Below are positions 53,008-62,900 of a stretch of 64,000 nt of DNA, piece after piece (the first letter of the stretch is position 1; each line of letters begins with the position of its first letter). A program made the translations under genes and the position numbers. The notes under the pieces were generated by a model. The model saw only the letters and a program-made list of their open reading frames with translations. It was not told the DNA's origin and did no database searches. Origin of the DNA: Streptomyces cellostaticus (GTDB taxonomy: Bacteria > Actinomycetota > Actinomycetes > Streptomycetales > Streptomycetaceae); assembly GCF_023630175.1 (NCBI RefSeq), contig NZ_JALLIN010000033.1:21557-85556 (forward strand), in the 5' to 3' direction.

Positions 53008-54045
53008 ATGACGCACGACACCCCGCTCTCCCCCCGTACCCTGCGCCATCACCCGGACGTCCGCCGGCGCATCATGACGGCCGCCCAGCTCCGCACCCAC
53101 GGGGTCTCCACGGCCGAGCTGAACGAGCACTGCCGCCCCGGCGGCACCTGGCAACTGCTGCTGCCGAGCGTGGTCCTGCTCCACTCCGGCCCGCCGACCA
53201 GCGAGGAGCGGCTGCACGGCGCGCTGCTCTACGCGGCACGGGAATCGGCACCGGGCGTCCCCACGCAGCCCACGGCCGGCGACCCGCGCCGCCCGGTGTA
53301 CCCGGAGACCATGATCACGGGTCTGGCGGCGCTCACCCTGTACGGCTTCGCCTCCACCCCGCCCCTGCTGTCCCTGGACCGCGTCGACGTCCTGGTCCCG
53401 CGACCGCGCCGGGTGCGCACCACGGGCTACGTCCGCGTCCTGCGCGTCCCCGACCTGCCCGCGCCCGTGGCGGTGACGGGCCTGCCGGTGGCGCCGGTGC
53501 CGCGCGCGCTGGCGGACGCGGTGGCGGGACTGACGGACGCGGACGAGGTACGCCGGCTGCTGACGGAGGCGGTGCGCGACGGCCACTGCGAACCCGCGGC
53601 GGTGGTGCACGAGCTGACCCGGGCGAAGCTGCTGAACCGCCCGCACGTGGTGGGCGCGGTGGACTCGCTGGTGGCCGAGGGCCGGGCGGTCGCGGAGGCC
53701 CGGCTGTACCGGATGGTGGGCGAGTACGGGCTGCCGGACCCGGTCTGGAACGTGGACCTGCGCCTGCCCGGCGGGCCCCACCTGGGCGGCCTGGACGCGT
53801 ACTGGCCCGAGCAGGCGGTTGCGGTGGAGCTCGAGACCCGCGCGCCCTCCCGGGACGAGGACGCGACGTGGTCGCGGTACGCGCGCAAGCGGGAGCGCCT
53901 CGAGCGGCTGGGGATCACGGTCGTCCGCATCGGCCCCCGCAAGCTCAGGGAGTGCATGGAGCAGCAGGCGGCGGTGGTCCGTACGGCCCTGATGGCGTCC
54001 GGCGACCGCGATCCGGCCGCGTACGTCGTGGTGCTGCCCCGGTAG
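53008..54045 (+). CDS. AbiEi-type winged-helix / DUF559-like nuclease-fold protein
   Basis: 345 residues from ATG 53008. N-terminal winged-helix region like AbiEi antitoxins (IMTAAQLRTHGVSTAELNEHC, LLPSVVLLHSGPPTSEERLHGAL). Middle typical AbiEi-C; C-terminal part resembles DUF559/Vsr-type restriction fold: LGGLDAYWPEQAVAVELETR, WSRYARKRERLERLGITVVR. No AbiEii toxin gene is adjacent, so the antitoxin role is doubtful. Function unknown. Confidence 0.75.
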   Translation: MTHDTPLSPRTLRHHPDVRRRIMTAAQLRTHGVSTAELNEHCRPGGTWQLLLPSVVLLHSGPPTSEERLHGALLYAARESAPGVPTQPTAGDPRRPVYPETMITGLAALTLYGFASTPPLLSLDRVDVLVPRPRRVRTTGYVRVLRVPDLPAPVAVTGLPVAPVPRALADAVAGLTDADEVRRLLTEAVRDGHCEPAAVVHELTRAKLLNRPHVVGAVDSLVAEGRAVAEARLYRMVGEYGLPDPVWNVDLRLPGGPHLGGLDAYWPEQAVAVELETRAPSRDEDATWSRYARKRERLERLGITVVRIGPRKLRECMEQQAAVVRTALMASGDRDPAAYVVVLPR

Positions 54046-54091
54046 CGGGGACCGGCCGGGGACGCGCGACGCGGGCGGCCGGCGCGCCCTG

Positions 54092-55231
54092 CTAACCGCC
54101 GCAGAACTCCCGCTCCGTCACGGCACCGGTGCCGCCCACCCAGTCGCCGTTGAAGTTGAGCGCGAGGGAGTGCCGGCCGTCGGCCGTGGTCACCGCCGAG
54201 GACGCCGAGCCGTGGATGCCGCCGTCGTGGCCCCAGACATGGACGCCGCAGCTCAGCCTGGTGTCCATCAGGCCCAGTCCGTAGCGGGCGCCGGGCGAGC
54301 CGTCGATCCGCACGGTGGTCCTCATCTCCGCGAGCTGCCGGGGCGGGAGCAGCTTCCCGCCCAGCAGGGCGGAGAAGAAGCGGTCGAGGTCGGCCGAGTC
54401 GGAGATCATCTCGCCGGCCGCGGAGGCGATGGAGGGGTTGAGCTCGGTGACGTCGTAGGTCGGGCCGGCCGCCGACGGGGCGAGTGTGGAGTAGGCGCGG
54501 CCGCTGGGGCGGGGAACGGTGACCCGGGTGCCGGGCAGCGAGGTGGCGGTGAGCCGCAGCGGCCGGATGACGCGCCTTTCGATCTCGGTGGCGTACGCGT
54601 GGCCCGTCACCTTCCCGATCACCATGCCGGCGACGACGTAGTTGGTGTTGGAGTACCTCCAGGACGTGCCCGGCGCGAAGTACGGCTCGTGCCGCATGGC
54701 GGTCTCGACCAGGTCGCGCGGGGAGAGGGTGTCGTGGCGGTGCCGGAAGAAGCCGTCCCGGAGGAAGTGGGTGCGGACGAAGTCGGCGTCGGAGGTGTAG
54801 TCGTGAACACCGCTCGTGTGGTTGAGCAGTTGGCGGACGGTGATCCCGCGGCCGTCGTGGCCGTGGCCCCGCAGCAGCCCGGGCAGCCAGGTGTCCACGG
54901 TGTCGTCCAGGGTCAGCCGGCCCTCCGCCTCCAGTTGCAGCAGGACGGTGGCGACGAAGGTCTTGGTGATGCTGCCGACCCGGTAGCGGTCGGCGGCCGA
55001 GCGCGGGGCACCGGTGACGACGTCGCCCACGCCCGCGGTCGCCGACCAGGTGCCCCGGGTGTCCCTCACGGTGACGGTCGCCCCGGGCACTCCGGCCGCG
55101 ACCGCGGCCTCGATCGCCCGGCGGGTGGCCGGGTGGCCACCGGTGTCGCGGCCGGCCGCGACGGCCGGGCCCGCCGGGGCCGCCGACAGGAGCAGGGCGG
55201 TGATGCCCGCCAGGGCGGTGCGGACGGCCAT
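54092..55231 (-). CDS. Secreted serine hydrolase, class C beta-lactamase / D-Ala-D-Ala carboxypeptidase family
   Basis: 379 residues. Sec signal peptide (TALAGITALLLSAAPAGPAV then AAG). Catalytic motifs: SITK (VGSITKTFVATVL, about residue 91), YSN (WRYSNTNYVVAGM), and HxG (WGHDGGIHG). Similar to the Streptomyces R61 DD-peptidase. Exported; probably trims peptidoglycan stem peptides or hydrolyses esters. Leftward single gene. Confidence 0.92.
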   Translation of the reverse strand: MAVRTALAGITALLLSAAPAGPAVAAGRDTGGHPATRRAIEAAVAAGVPGATVTVRDTRGTWSATAGVGDVVTGAPRSAADRYRVGSITKTFVATVLLQLEAEGRLTLDDTVDTWLPGLLRGHGHDGRGITVRQLLNHTSGVHDYTSDADFVRTHFLRDGFFRHRHDTLSPRDLVETAMRHEPYFAPGTSWRYSNTNYVVAGMVIGKVTGHAYATEIERRVIRPLRLTATSLPGTRVTVPRPSGRAYSTLAPSAAGPTYDVTELNPSIASAAGEMISDSADLDRFFSALLGGKLLPPRQLAEMRTTVRIDGSPGARYGLGLMDTRLSCGVHVWGHDGGIHGSASSAVTTADGRHSLALNFNGDWVGGTGAVTEREFCGG

Positions 55232-55323
55232 GCTGTCTCCCGTCGTGCGGTGTTCGGTTCGTCGGGGGGAGATACCCGGCGGCGAGCACGATCGTGCCTG
55301 TCGATCACCCGGTGGAGTGACCC

Positions 55324-57072
55324 TCAGCCCTTCTTCAGCACCAGCTCCGTGTTCCGGTCCACCGCTTCGCCCGCGAGTGCCCGGCTCGCGCCCGGGGCGT
55401 TGTACGACAGCTCACGGTAGAGGGCGGCGAGGCCGGTCTGCGAGAGGTCGGCGTGGTCGGTGCGGTGCGGGGCGGCGGATTCGACCAGGGTGGTGAAGAC
55501 GGAGAGCGTGCCGTCCCTGTTGTCGACGAGCTCGACGATCCGGGCGAGCTGGGGGAAGTCGACGTGCGAGGCGGTGGAGACCTCCCAGAAGGAGCGGCCG
55601 CCGAAGGCCCGGTGCGGGGTGATGTCGTTGCGGTGGATGTGGCCGTTCACCCAGGCGAGCACATTGCGGTGGGAGGAGAGCACGGAGACCACCTCGGCGC
55701 CGTCGTGGCGGCGCTCCCCCGGACGGCCCGGGTCGGGGCGGGTGTTGGACATCGTCCTGCTGGTGTGGTGGCTGAAGACGACGGCGTAGGAGTCCTTGTT
55801 GTCCTTGAGCGTCCTGTCGAGCCACCTGAGCTGGGCGGTGCCCACGGACCCCTCGTAGTGGCCGCCGGGGTCGGTGGTGTCGAGGCTGATGCCGATGACG
55901 TCCTCGGAGACGCGAAAGGCGTAGTACTGGGTGTCGGCGTCCAGGTTCGCCGAGGAGTAGCCGTGGCCGGCCGGGCCGAGACCCTGGTGGGCGGGGTCCA
56001 GGTGGGCCTTCAGGTAGTCGGCCCGGGTGTACGGGGCCCGCTTCTCGTCCGGGGTGACCCGGTGCGTGGAGCGGGCGTGCGCCCTGAGGAAGTCGCGGTA
56101 GCCGGCGCCCTTCGGATCGGTGGCCTTCTTGATGGTGTCCTGCAGCTTCCTGGCGTCGGCGGCGGAGACGCTCATCAGCTTCCGGCCGCCGATGGCCGCC
56201 TCGGTCAGGTACGGGTCGCCGTGGGAGCCGTAGCAGCCGAGCGGGAGGGAGTCGTGGTTGCCGACGGTGGAGTACCAGGGCAGGTCGAGGCCGGGGCTGC
56301 GGACCTCGCGGGTCGCGGCGGCCAGGAAGCCCTTCAGGTACGGGAAACCGAGCGCCTTGTCGCCGTCGCGTGCGGTGGAGCCGGGCTGCCAGAACAGCTT
56401 CAGACCGCTGTTCTGCACGCCCTCGTAGTGGCGCGGATCCCCGGAGTTCGGGGTGATGCGGCCACCGCTCATCACCTTCATGAACCAGTCCAGTTCGCAG
56501 TGGGCGTTGTTGTCCGTGTTGTCGCCCGTGGTCATCACGAAGTGCAGCGGGGCGCCGGTGACGGGGGCGCCGCGCAGTGCGTTGACCCGTTCGACGAGTG
56601 AGACGGCGCCGGGCACGGTGAGCGCCTCGTGCGGGCGCCAGGCGTGCGGGTCGTGGGCGCGCAGGAACTCCAGGCGCAGCGGGTGCTGCACGTCCATCAG
56701 GTGCAGGTCGGTGAACTGCACGAACGCCGCGAGGGTGGTACGGCGGCCCGCGCGGCCGGACTTGGGGGCGGCCAGTTCGTCCCGCACGACCCGCTTCCAG
56801 CCGGGGCCGTCGCCGAGCCGCCGGTAGCCGGAGCCGTTCCGTGGGGCGGCGACGGAGGCGAGGGTGGTGCCCTCGGTGTAGGGGGTGAGCGGGGCCGGCG
56901 CCGCCCGGCGGGAGGTGGCGACGGGCGCCTCGGCGGCGGTGGCGGCCTGGCTGTCGGTGGGGCGCAGGGCGTAGCCGACGCCCGCGGACAGCGAGACGGC
57001 TCCGGCGGCGGCGAGCACGGTACGGCGGTGGACCCCCAGCGTGGAGGCGGCGACAGAGCGTATGCGCGACAT
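55324..57072 (-). CDS. Secreted metallophosphoesterase, TIGR03767 type
   Basis: 582 residues from ATG 57072 (GGGGAG upstream). Tat-like leader GVHRRTVLAAAGAVSLSAG. Phosphoesterase motifs: FVQFTDLHLMD (DxH), MTTGDNTDNN (GDxxD), STVGNHDSLP (GNHD), AVVFSHHTS and VNGHIHRND (GHxH). The family acts on phosphate esters outside the cell. Leftward, alone; the 55232-55323 gap is small. Confidence 0.9.
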   Translation of the reverse strand: MSRIRSVAASTLGVHRRTVLAAAGAVSLSAGVGYALRPTDSQAATAAEAPVATSRRAAPAPLTPYTEGTTLASVAAPRNGSGYRRLGDGPGWKRVVRDELAAPKSGRAGRRTTLAAFVQFTDLHLMDVQHPLRLEFLRAHDPHAWRPHEALTVPGAVSLVERVNALRGAPVTGAPLHFVMTTGDNTDNNAHCELDWFMKVMSGGRITPNSGDPRHYEGVQNSGLKLFWQPGSTARDGDKALGFPYLKGFLAAATREVRSPGLDLPWYSTVGNHDSLPLGCYGSHGDPYLTEAAIGGRKLMSVSAADARKLQDTIKKATDPKGAGYRDFLRAHARSTHRVTPDEKRAPYTRADYLKAHLDPAHQGLGPAGHGYSSANLDADTQYYAFRVSEDVIGISLDTTDPGGHYEGSVGTAQLRWLDRTLKDNKDSYAVVFSHHTSRTMSNTRPDPGRPGERRHDGAEVVSVLSSHRNVLAWVNGHIHRNDITPHRAFGGRSFWEVSTASHVDFPQLARIVELVDNRDGTLSVFTTLVESAAPHRTDHADLSQTGLAALYRELSYNAPGASRALAGEAVDRNTELVLKKG

Positions 57073-57272
57073 GGCGCGATCTCCCCGGGTGCGAACGCGT
57101 CGGCGGTGGTCGCGGGCCGCCGCAGGCGCGAACGCCCCGCTCGCTCTGGATGGTTGGCACCGGGGATGACCTGTGCGTGAACGGGGCCGCAACGCGCAAC
57201 ACCGATCGCCGTACGTGGATCACGGGCTGCGGAGCGCGGTCACGCAGTGGCACGCGGGTGGCCGGGGGGCGG

Positions 57273-57761
57273 TCACTCCTCGTTCATCTGCCGGGGTAGG
57301 GGATGGACCCCGGGCCCGAGATGTCCGGTCTCCGGGCGCTCGCGCCACAGCCGCAGCGCCACGTCGACGAGGCGGATCCGGGTGAGGCCGGGCACCGCGT
57401 CCAGGTCCTGCCAGGCGGCGAAGTCGGTGGAACCGCCGATCTCGTGGCGGAGTTCACCGCCGGTGATCTCCGCCTCGTAGACGATCCGCACCCCCTGGTG
57501 GTCGGTGCGGCGCAGCGGCCGGCCGCTGCGGAAGACGCGGCGGGACGAGTCCACGCCGAGCAGCCGGGTCACCTCGACCCGGTAGCCGGTCTCCTCGGTG
57601 ACCTCGCGCCGGACCGTGTCGTACGGGTCCTCGCCGTGCTCCATGCCGCCGCCCGGCAGCACCCACTCGTGGGTGCCGCCGGGGGCCGGCGAGCGGGCCA
57701 GCAGGACCTGTCCGTCACGGACGCACACGGCGTAGGCCGCCACCCTCAGCTTCTCTCGCAT
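57273..57761 (-). CDS. NUDIX hydrolase
   Basis: 162 residues. Nudix box GGGMEHGEDPYDTVRREV continuing TEETGY (GX5EX7REVXEET), residues about 37-60, preceded by WVLPGG. Hydrolyses nucleoside-diphosphate derivatives; substrate unknown. Third gene of a leftward set VOC-PNPOx-NUDIX: only 9 bases after the PNPOx stop. Confidence 0.92.
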   Translation of the reverse strand: MREKLRVAAYAVCVRDGQVLLARSPAPGGTHEWVLPGGGMEHGEDPYDTVRREVTEETGYRVEVTRLLGVDSSRRVFRSGRPLRRTDHQGVRIVYEAEITGGELRHEIGGSTDFAAWQDLDAVPGLTRIRLVDVALRLWRERPETGHLGPGVHPLPRQMNEE

Positions 57762-57770
57762 GCCCGGACG

Positions 57771-58658
57771 TTAGCGCGAGTTGTCCGGATCGGCGGGTGA
57801 GTGTTCCGGTGCGGACCAGCGCAGCGGCAGGGCCGCGGGGACGTGCACGGCGCCGGTGACGGTGAAGCGGACGGTCCGCTCACCGCCGGTACCGAAGCCG
57901 GTGCGGGCCGAGCCGGTGAGCTGGAGGGTGGTGCCGGTCGTCCAGTCCAGGAACAGCAGTCCGGCACGCGGATCGCAGTGCAGGTTGCCGAGGCTGCGGA
58001 ACATGGCGTTGCCGGGGTAGTCCGGCCAGGTCAGTTCGCGCGGTGAGACGACCCGGACGAAACCGGGTGCGCCGCCGCGGTGGCTGACGTCGGCGCCGTC
58101 GGTGTGCACGGTGGCCAGGAAGAAGGTGTCGGCCGCTGCGACGAGCCCGGCCTGCTCCGCCCCGAGCCGGGTCAGCGCGCGGGATGCGCCCGGCGCGCGG
58201 CCTCGCACCTGCTCGAAGGTCTCGCGGCGCCGGATGTACTTGGGGCAGTTGGCGAACACCTGCTCCGCCTCGACGGCGAAGCCGCGGGGCGTGGGCCGGA
58301 GCCGGCCGTTGAGGCGCATCCGGCGCCGGGTGCGCGGGTCGAGGGCGATCGTGCCCACGGCGGTACCCGGCGTGCTCAGGGCCGTCGCCAGCGGGTCGCC
58401 GGCAGGCGGCCCGCTCGTGACGGACATCCGCCGGGGTCCGGTGGCCCGGACGAAGCCGGGGGTGCCGGCGATCGGCGAGGCCCACACCCGGCCCGTGACC
58501 GGGTCGGCGGCGCCCGCGACGAGCAGCGGCTGGAGTTCCAGGAAGGCCGCCGCGACCGGCTTGACGTCCGGCCCGAGGGAGCGGCCGACGTGGTCGGCGC
58601 GGTCCCGCACGCCGACCACGTCCTGCACGGCGCGGGAACCGGCGTGATAGACGCTCAT
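57771..58658 (-). CDS. Pyridoxamine 5'-phosphate oxidase-like flavin/heme-binding protein
   Basis: 295 residues. Two split-barrel halves: FLELQPLLVAGAADPVTGRVWASPI, then ADTFFLATVHTDGADVSHRGG and MFRSLGNLHCDPRAGLLFLD. Such PNPOx-like oxygenases bind FMN or F420 or heme; reaction not known. Middle gene of the VOC-PNPOx-NUDIX operon, 11 bases after the VOC stop. Confidence 0.88.
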   Translation of the reverse strand: MSVYHAGSRAVQDVVGVRDRADHVGRSLGPDVKPVAAAFLELQPLLVAGAADPVTGRVWASPIAGTPGFVRATGPRRMSVTSGPPAGDPLATALSTPGTAVGTIALDPRTRRRMRLNGRLRPTPRGFAVEAEQVFANCPKYIRRRETFEQVRGRAPGASRALTRLGAEQAGLVAAADTFFLATVHTDGADVSHRGGAPGFVRVVSPRELTWPDYPGNAMFRSLGNLHCDPRAGLLFLDWTTGTTLQLTGSARTGFGTGGERTVRFTVTGAVHVPAALPLRWSAPEHSPADPDNSR

Positions 58659-58669
58659 GACGCGATGCC

Positions 58670-59119
58670 CTAGAAGAAACCGCAGGTCGGAGTCGATGCG
58701 TACGGGGCGGGTGCGCCCTCGGCGCCGTGCGGGACGGAGATCTCCAGACGGGTGCCGTCCGGGTCGTGGAAGAAGATGCCGCCCGAGGCCGCCCCCTCCC
58801 GGTGGGCGACGAGGCCCTCGTGGGCGAACTCCGCCCCGGCGGCCCTGAGTGCCGTCTCGTACTCCCGGACCCGGTCCACCGAGCCGGCCGTGAAGGCGAG
58901 GTGGTGCAGCCCGGCCCGGCCGCCGTCGTAGGAGTCGCGGGCCTGCTGCCAGAGCGTGAGGACGGGCCCGTCCGCCCCGGCCTCGCCGAGGAACGCGTAC
59001 GCGCGCTCGCCCTCCTTGCCCTCGGCGAGCACCGAGAAGCCCAGGACGTCCCGGTAGAAGGCGAGGGAGCGGTCGAGGTCGGTGACGTTCAGGCCGGTGT
59101 GGCCGGTGCGCAGGCTCAT
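58670..59119 (-). CDS. VOC (glyoxalase/bleomycin-resistance fold) protein
   Basis: 149 residues from ATG 59119 with GGGAGAG upstream. GHTGLNVTDLDRSLAFYRDV opens the first beta-alpha-beta-beta-beta unit (His metal ligand), then HHLAFTAGSVDRVREYE and FFHDPDGTRLEISVP (Glu ligand). Lactoylglutathione-lyase-like or small-molecule-binding. First gene of the operon, divergent from the CGNR regulator. Confidence 0.9.
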   Translation of the reverse strand: MSLRTGHTGLNVTDLDRSLAFYRDVLGFSVLAEGKEGERAYAFLGEAGADGPVLTLWQQARDSYDGGRAGLHHLAFTAGSVDRVREYETALRAAGAEFAHEGLVAHREGAASGGIFFHDPDGTRLEISVPHGAEGAPAPYASTPTCGFF

Positions 59120-59137
59120 GGCTCTCCCATCGGATTG

Positions 59138-59208
59138 TCTAACCTTCATGCATGATATTAGAGGGTTAGATCGCGGACAGTCAACCGGTCACGTAAGCTT
59201 GACCGGTT
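59138..59208. promoter_or_regulatory. Two inverted repeats in the VOC/CGNR divergent promoter
   Basis: TCTAACC (59138-59144) faces GGTTAGA (59164-59170). Separately AACCGGTCA (59183-59191) faces TGACCGGTT (59200-59208). Both share the core AACC/GGTT. They fill the region between the divergent starts, so they are good candidates for CGNR regulator sites. Confidence 0.55.
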
Positions 59209-59227
59209 AGCGATGAAGGAGCCCCTC

Positions 59228-59770
59228 ATGCCCACCGCCCGTGCCCCCCGCCCGCTCACCGGCGAGCCCCTCGCGCTCGACCTGCTCAACACCCGGTGGA
59301 ACGGCGAGGGCGTGACCCAGGACCTGCTCGACGGCACCGAGGGCCTCGCGGTGTGGCTCGCGGACAACGGACTGGACGGCGAGCACCCGGCCGACGAGGA
59401 CGTGCTGCGCCACCTGCGGCAGGCGCGGGAGGCGCTCGGCACCGCGGTGGACGGGTCGCTGGAGGAGGGCGCGCCGCTCGTGGACGCCGTGCTGGCGCAC
59501 GGCCGCATCCGGGCACGACTGACCGGCGAGGGGGCCTTCGAGGAACCGGAGTTCACCGACGCCTCCTGGGCACCGGCCTGGCTCGCCGCACGCGACTACC
59601 TGGACCTGCTCGACCGGGCCCCGGACCGGATCCGCCGTTGCGCCCACGAGGCATGCGTCCTGCACTTCTTCGACACCTCCCGCAACGGCACCCGCCGCTG
59701 GTGCTCGATGGCGTCGTGCGGAAACCGCGCCAAGGCATCCCGGCATTACGCCCGCTCGAAGGGGAGTTGA
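59228..59770 (+). CDS. CGNR zinc-finger / ABATE-domain transcriptional regulator
   Basis: 180 residues from ATG 59228 (GAAGGAG at 7 bases; ATG 59213 lies upstream of it). N-terminal ABATE domain (LTGEPLALDLLNTRWNGEGV), C-terminal CGNR finger: RRCAHEACVLHFFDTSRNGT, then RRWCSMASCGNRAKASRHYA, with Cys residues and the CGNR tetrad. Binds DNA, likely at the adjacent inverted repeats, to regulate the divergent operon. Confidence 0.92.
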   Translation: MPTARAPRPLTGEPLALDLLNTRWNGEGVTQDLLDGTEGLAVWLADNGLDGEHPADEDVLRHLRQAREALGTAVDGSLEEGAPLVDAVLAHGRIRARLTGEGAFEEPEFTDASWAPAWLAARDYLDLLDRAPDRIRRCAHEACVLHFFDTSRNGTRRWCSMASCGNRAKASRHYARSKGS

Positions 59771-59926
59771 CCCAAGCCGGGACCAAACCGGCCCCTTCCC
59801 CTCATATTCCATAGCGGGTTTTCCCCATACATTGATTTCGTTTGGGTCAACGGTCCCCAAAGTTCCCTGCCTTGGGTAAAGCTGTGCGCTCGTCCGGCAC
59901 TGGTTTCTCACCTGCAAGGGATGCCG

Positions 59927-62900
59927 ATGACCCACACCCCCGAGCGCGACCCGATATCCGGCCCGAGACGCCTGGCGCGCATAGCCACGGCCGTCGGCGT
60001 GGTGGCCGCCCTCTCCGCGGCCGGGCCGGTACCGCTGGCCCTCGGCGCGGACGCGCCGCCCGCCACGGCCGATCCCGCCGTCAAGTCCGCCCACGACAAG
60101 CTCGGTTCGGATGACGCCGACCGGCTCGCCGAGGCCAAGTCGGACGGCGACAAGAACGTCACGATGATGATCGCCACCGCCCCCGGGCAGACCGAGCAGG
60201 TCGCCTCGGAGCTGGACGCGGTCAAGGGCGGCTCGGTGGGCCGCACCTACGACCGGCTCGGCTACGTCCGCGCCACCGTGCCGACCGCGAAGGCGGACTC
60301 GGCGATCGCGGCCGCCGCGAAGCTGTCCTCGGTGCACGCGATCGACCTGCGCCAGGAGATCGCCCTGGACGACCCGACGCCCAGCGCGGACACCGCCCAG
60401 GGGGGCAAGGGCAGGGGCTCGGCGGCCACTTACTCCGGACCGGGCAGGAACACCCCGGCCGCGAACCCGTACAACCCGTCCTTCGAGACGGGTGCCGTCG
60501 ACTTCGTCCGGCACCACCCGAAGGCGGACGGCCGGGGCGTCACCATCGGCATCCTCGACTCCGGCGTGGACCTCGGCCACCCGGCGCTGCAGAAGACCAC
60601 CACGGGCGAGCGGAAGATCACCGACTGGGTGACCGCCACCGACCCCATCATCGACGGCGACGGCACCTGGCGCCGGATGACCAACCCGGTCAGCGGCCCG
60701 TCGTTCAGCTACGGCGGCGCCACCTGGAAGGCGCCCGAGGGCAGCTACCAGGTCAACCTGTTCCGCGAGTCGTCCACGGCCGGCGGTGACGCCAAGGGCG
60801 ACGCCAACCGCGACGGCGACACCACCGACGTCTGGGGCGTCCTCTACGACCCGGCCGCCGGCACCGTCCGGGTCGACCTGAACAACAACTTCGACTTCAC
60901 CGACGACACGCCGATGAAGCCGTACAAGGACGGCTACCAGATCGGGTACTTCGGCACCGACGACCCGAAGACCGACGTGGTCGAGCGGCAGCCGTTCGTC
61001 GTCCAGATCCGCAAGGACGTGCCGACCGACCCGTACGGCGGCGACTGGGTCGGCAAGAAGGCCGACTTCGTCAACATCGGCGTCATCGAGTCCGAGCACG
61101 GCACCCACGTCGCCGGCATCACCTCCGCCAACGGCCTGTTCGGCGGGCGGATGAACGGCGCGGCCCCGGGCGCGAAGATCGTCTCCTCCCGTGCCTGCAC
61201 CTGGAGCGGCGGCTGCACCAACGTCGCGCTCACCGAGGGCATGATCGACCTGGTCGCGAACCGCGGCGTCGACATCGTCAACATGTCCATCGGCGGTCTG
61301 CCGGCGCTGAACGACGGCAACAACGCGCGCGCCGAGCTGTACACGCGGCTCATCGACACCTACGGCGTCCAGCTCGTGATCTCCGCGGGCAACTCCGGTC
61401 CCGGTGCCAACACCATCGGCGACCCCGGTCTCGCGGACAAGGTGATCTCCGTCGGCGCGACCATCTCCAAGGAGACCTGGGCCGCCAACTACGGCTCGGC
61501 GGTGCGGACCAGGTACGCGATGATGCCCTTCTCCTCGCGCGGCCCGCGTGAGGACGGCGGCTTCACCCCGACCCTGAGCGCCCCGGGCGCCGCGATCAAC
61601 ACCACCCAGACCTGGCTGCCGGGCTCCCCGGTCGCCGAGGCGGGCTACTCGCTGCCGGCCGGCTACTCGATGCTCCAGGGCACTTCGATGGCCTCCCCGC
61701 AGGCGGCGGGCGCGAGCGCGCTGCTGCTGAGCGCCGCCGAGCGCAAGGGCATCGACCTGACGCCCGCGAAGCTGCGCACCGCGCTGACCTCGACCGCCGA
61801 CCACATCCGCGGCGTCCAGGCCTACGAGGAGGGCGCCGGTCTCATCGACATCGTGGGCGCCTGGGCCGCGATCCGCCACGGCGCCGCCGCCCACGACTAC
61901 ACGGTGAAGGCCCCGGTCGACACCGCGATCGACTACGCGCTGAAGACCCCGGGCTTCGGCACCGGTCTGTACGACCGCGAGGGCGGCCTGAAGGCCGGCC
62001 AGCGCAGGACGTACGACGTCACCATCACCCGTACCTCCGGCCCGGACCGTGCCCTGTGGCACAGGCTGCGCTTCGAGAACAACGCCGGCCGGACCTTCCG
62101 GATCGTCGGTGACGACGACGTGCGGCTGCCGCTGAACCGGCCGGTGACGGTCAAGGTCCAGGCGGCTCCGGGGTCCGCGGGCCTCAAGAGCGCGATCCTG
62201 GACGTCGACGACCCGCGCACGGAGGGCGTCGACAAGCAGATCCTCACCACCGTCGTGGTCGCCGCCCCGGTGGACTACACCTACTCCGCGTCCGGTTCGG
62301 TGCAGCGCAACAGCACCCGGTCGTACTTCGTGACCGTGCCCGAGGGCGCCAGGTCGCTGGAGGTCGCCATCGGCGGGCTGAAGGACAAGAGCCAGACCCG
62401 GTTCATCTCGATCCACCCGTACGGCACTCCGGTGGACACCACCAGCACCCCGTACTGCTACAACAACTACCTCGACGGCAACGGCTGCAAGCCGGACGTA
62501 CGCTCCTACGCCGACCCGCAGCCCGGCGTCTGGGAGATCGAGGTCGAGGCCCGCCGTACGTCGCCGCTGCTCGACAACCCGTACAAGCTGGACGTGACCG
62601 CGCTCGGCGCGGCCTTCGACCCGGCGACCGTGACCGTCTCCGAGGCGAAGGTCGGCACGCCGGCCACCGTCTCCTGGAAGGTGACCAACAAGTTCGCGGC
62701 GCTGGACGGCAAGCTGGTCGGCGGCCCGCTGGGCTCCTCCAAGTCGGCCCGCCCGTCCATCAAGGAGGGCGAGACGCAGACCACCACGGTGGACGTCCCG
62801 GCCGGCGCCGAGTCCCTGGACGTGGCGATCGGCGGCGTCTCCGACGCGGCCGCCGACCTGGACCTGACCGTGTACGACGCGAGCGGCAAGCAGGTCGCGC

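Noticed and set aside
53008..54045. A complete AbiE toxin-antitoxin pair
   Set aside because: Only the AbiEi-like protein is present; no AbiEii nucleotidyltransferase gene lies on either side.
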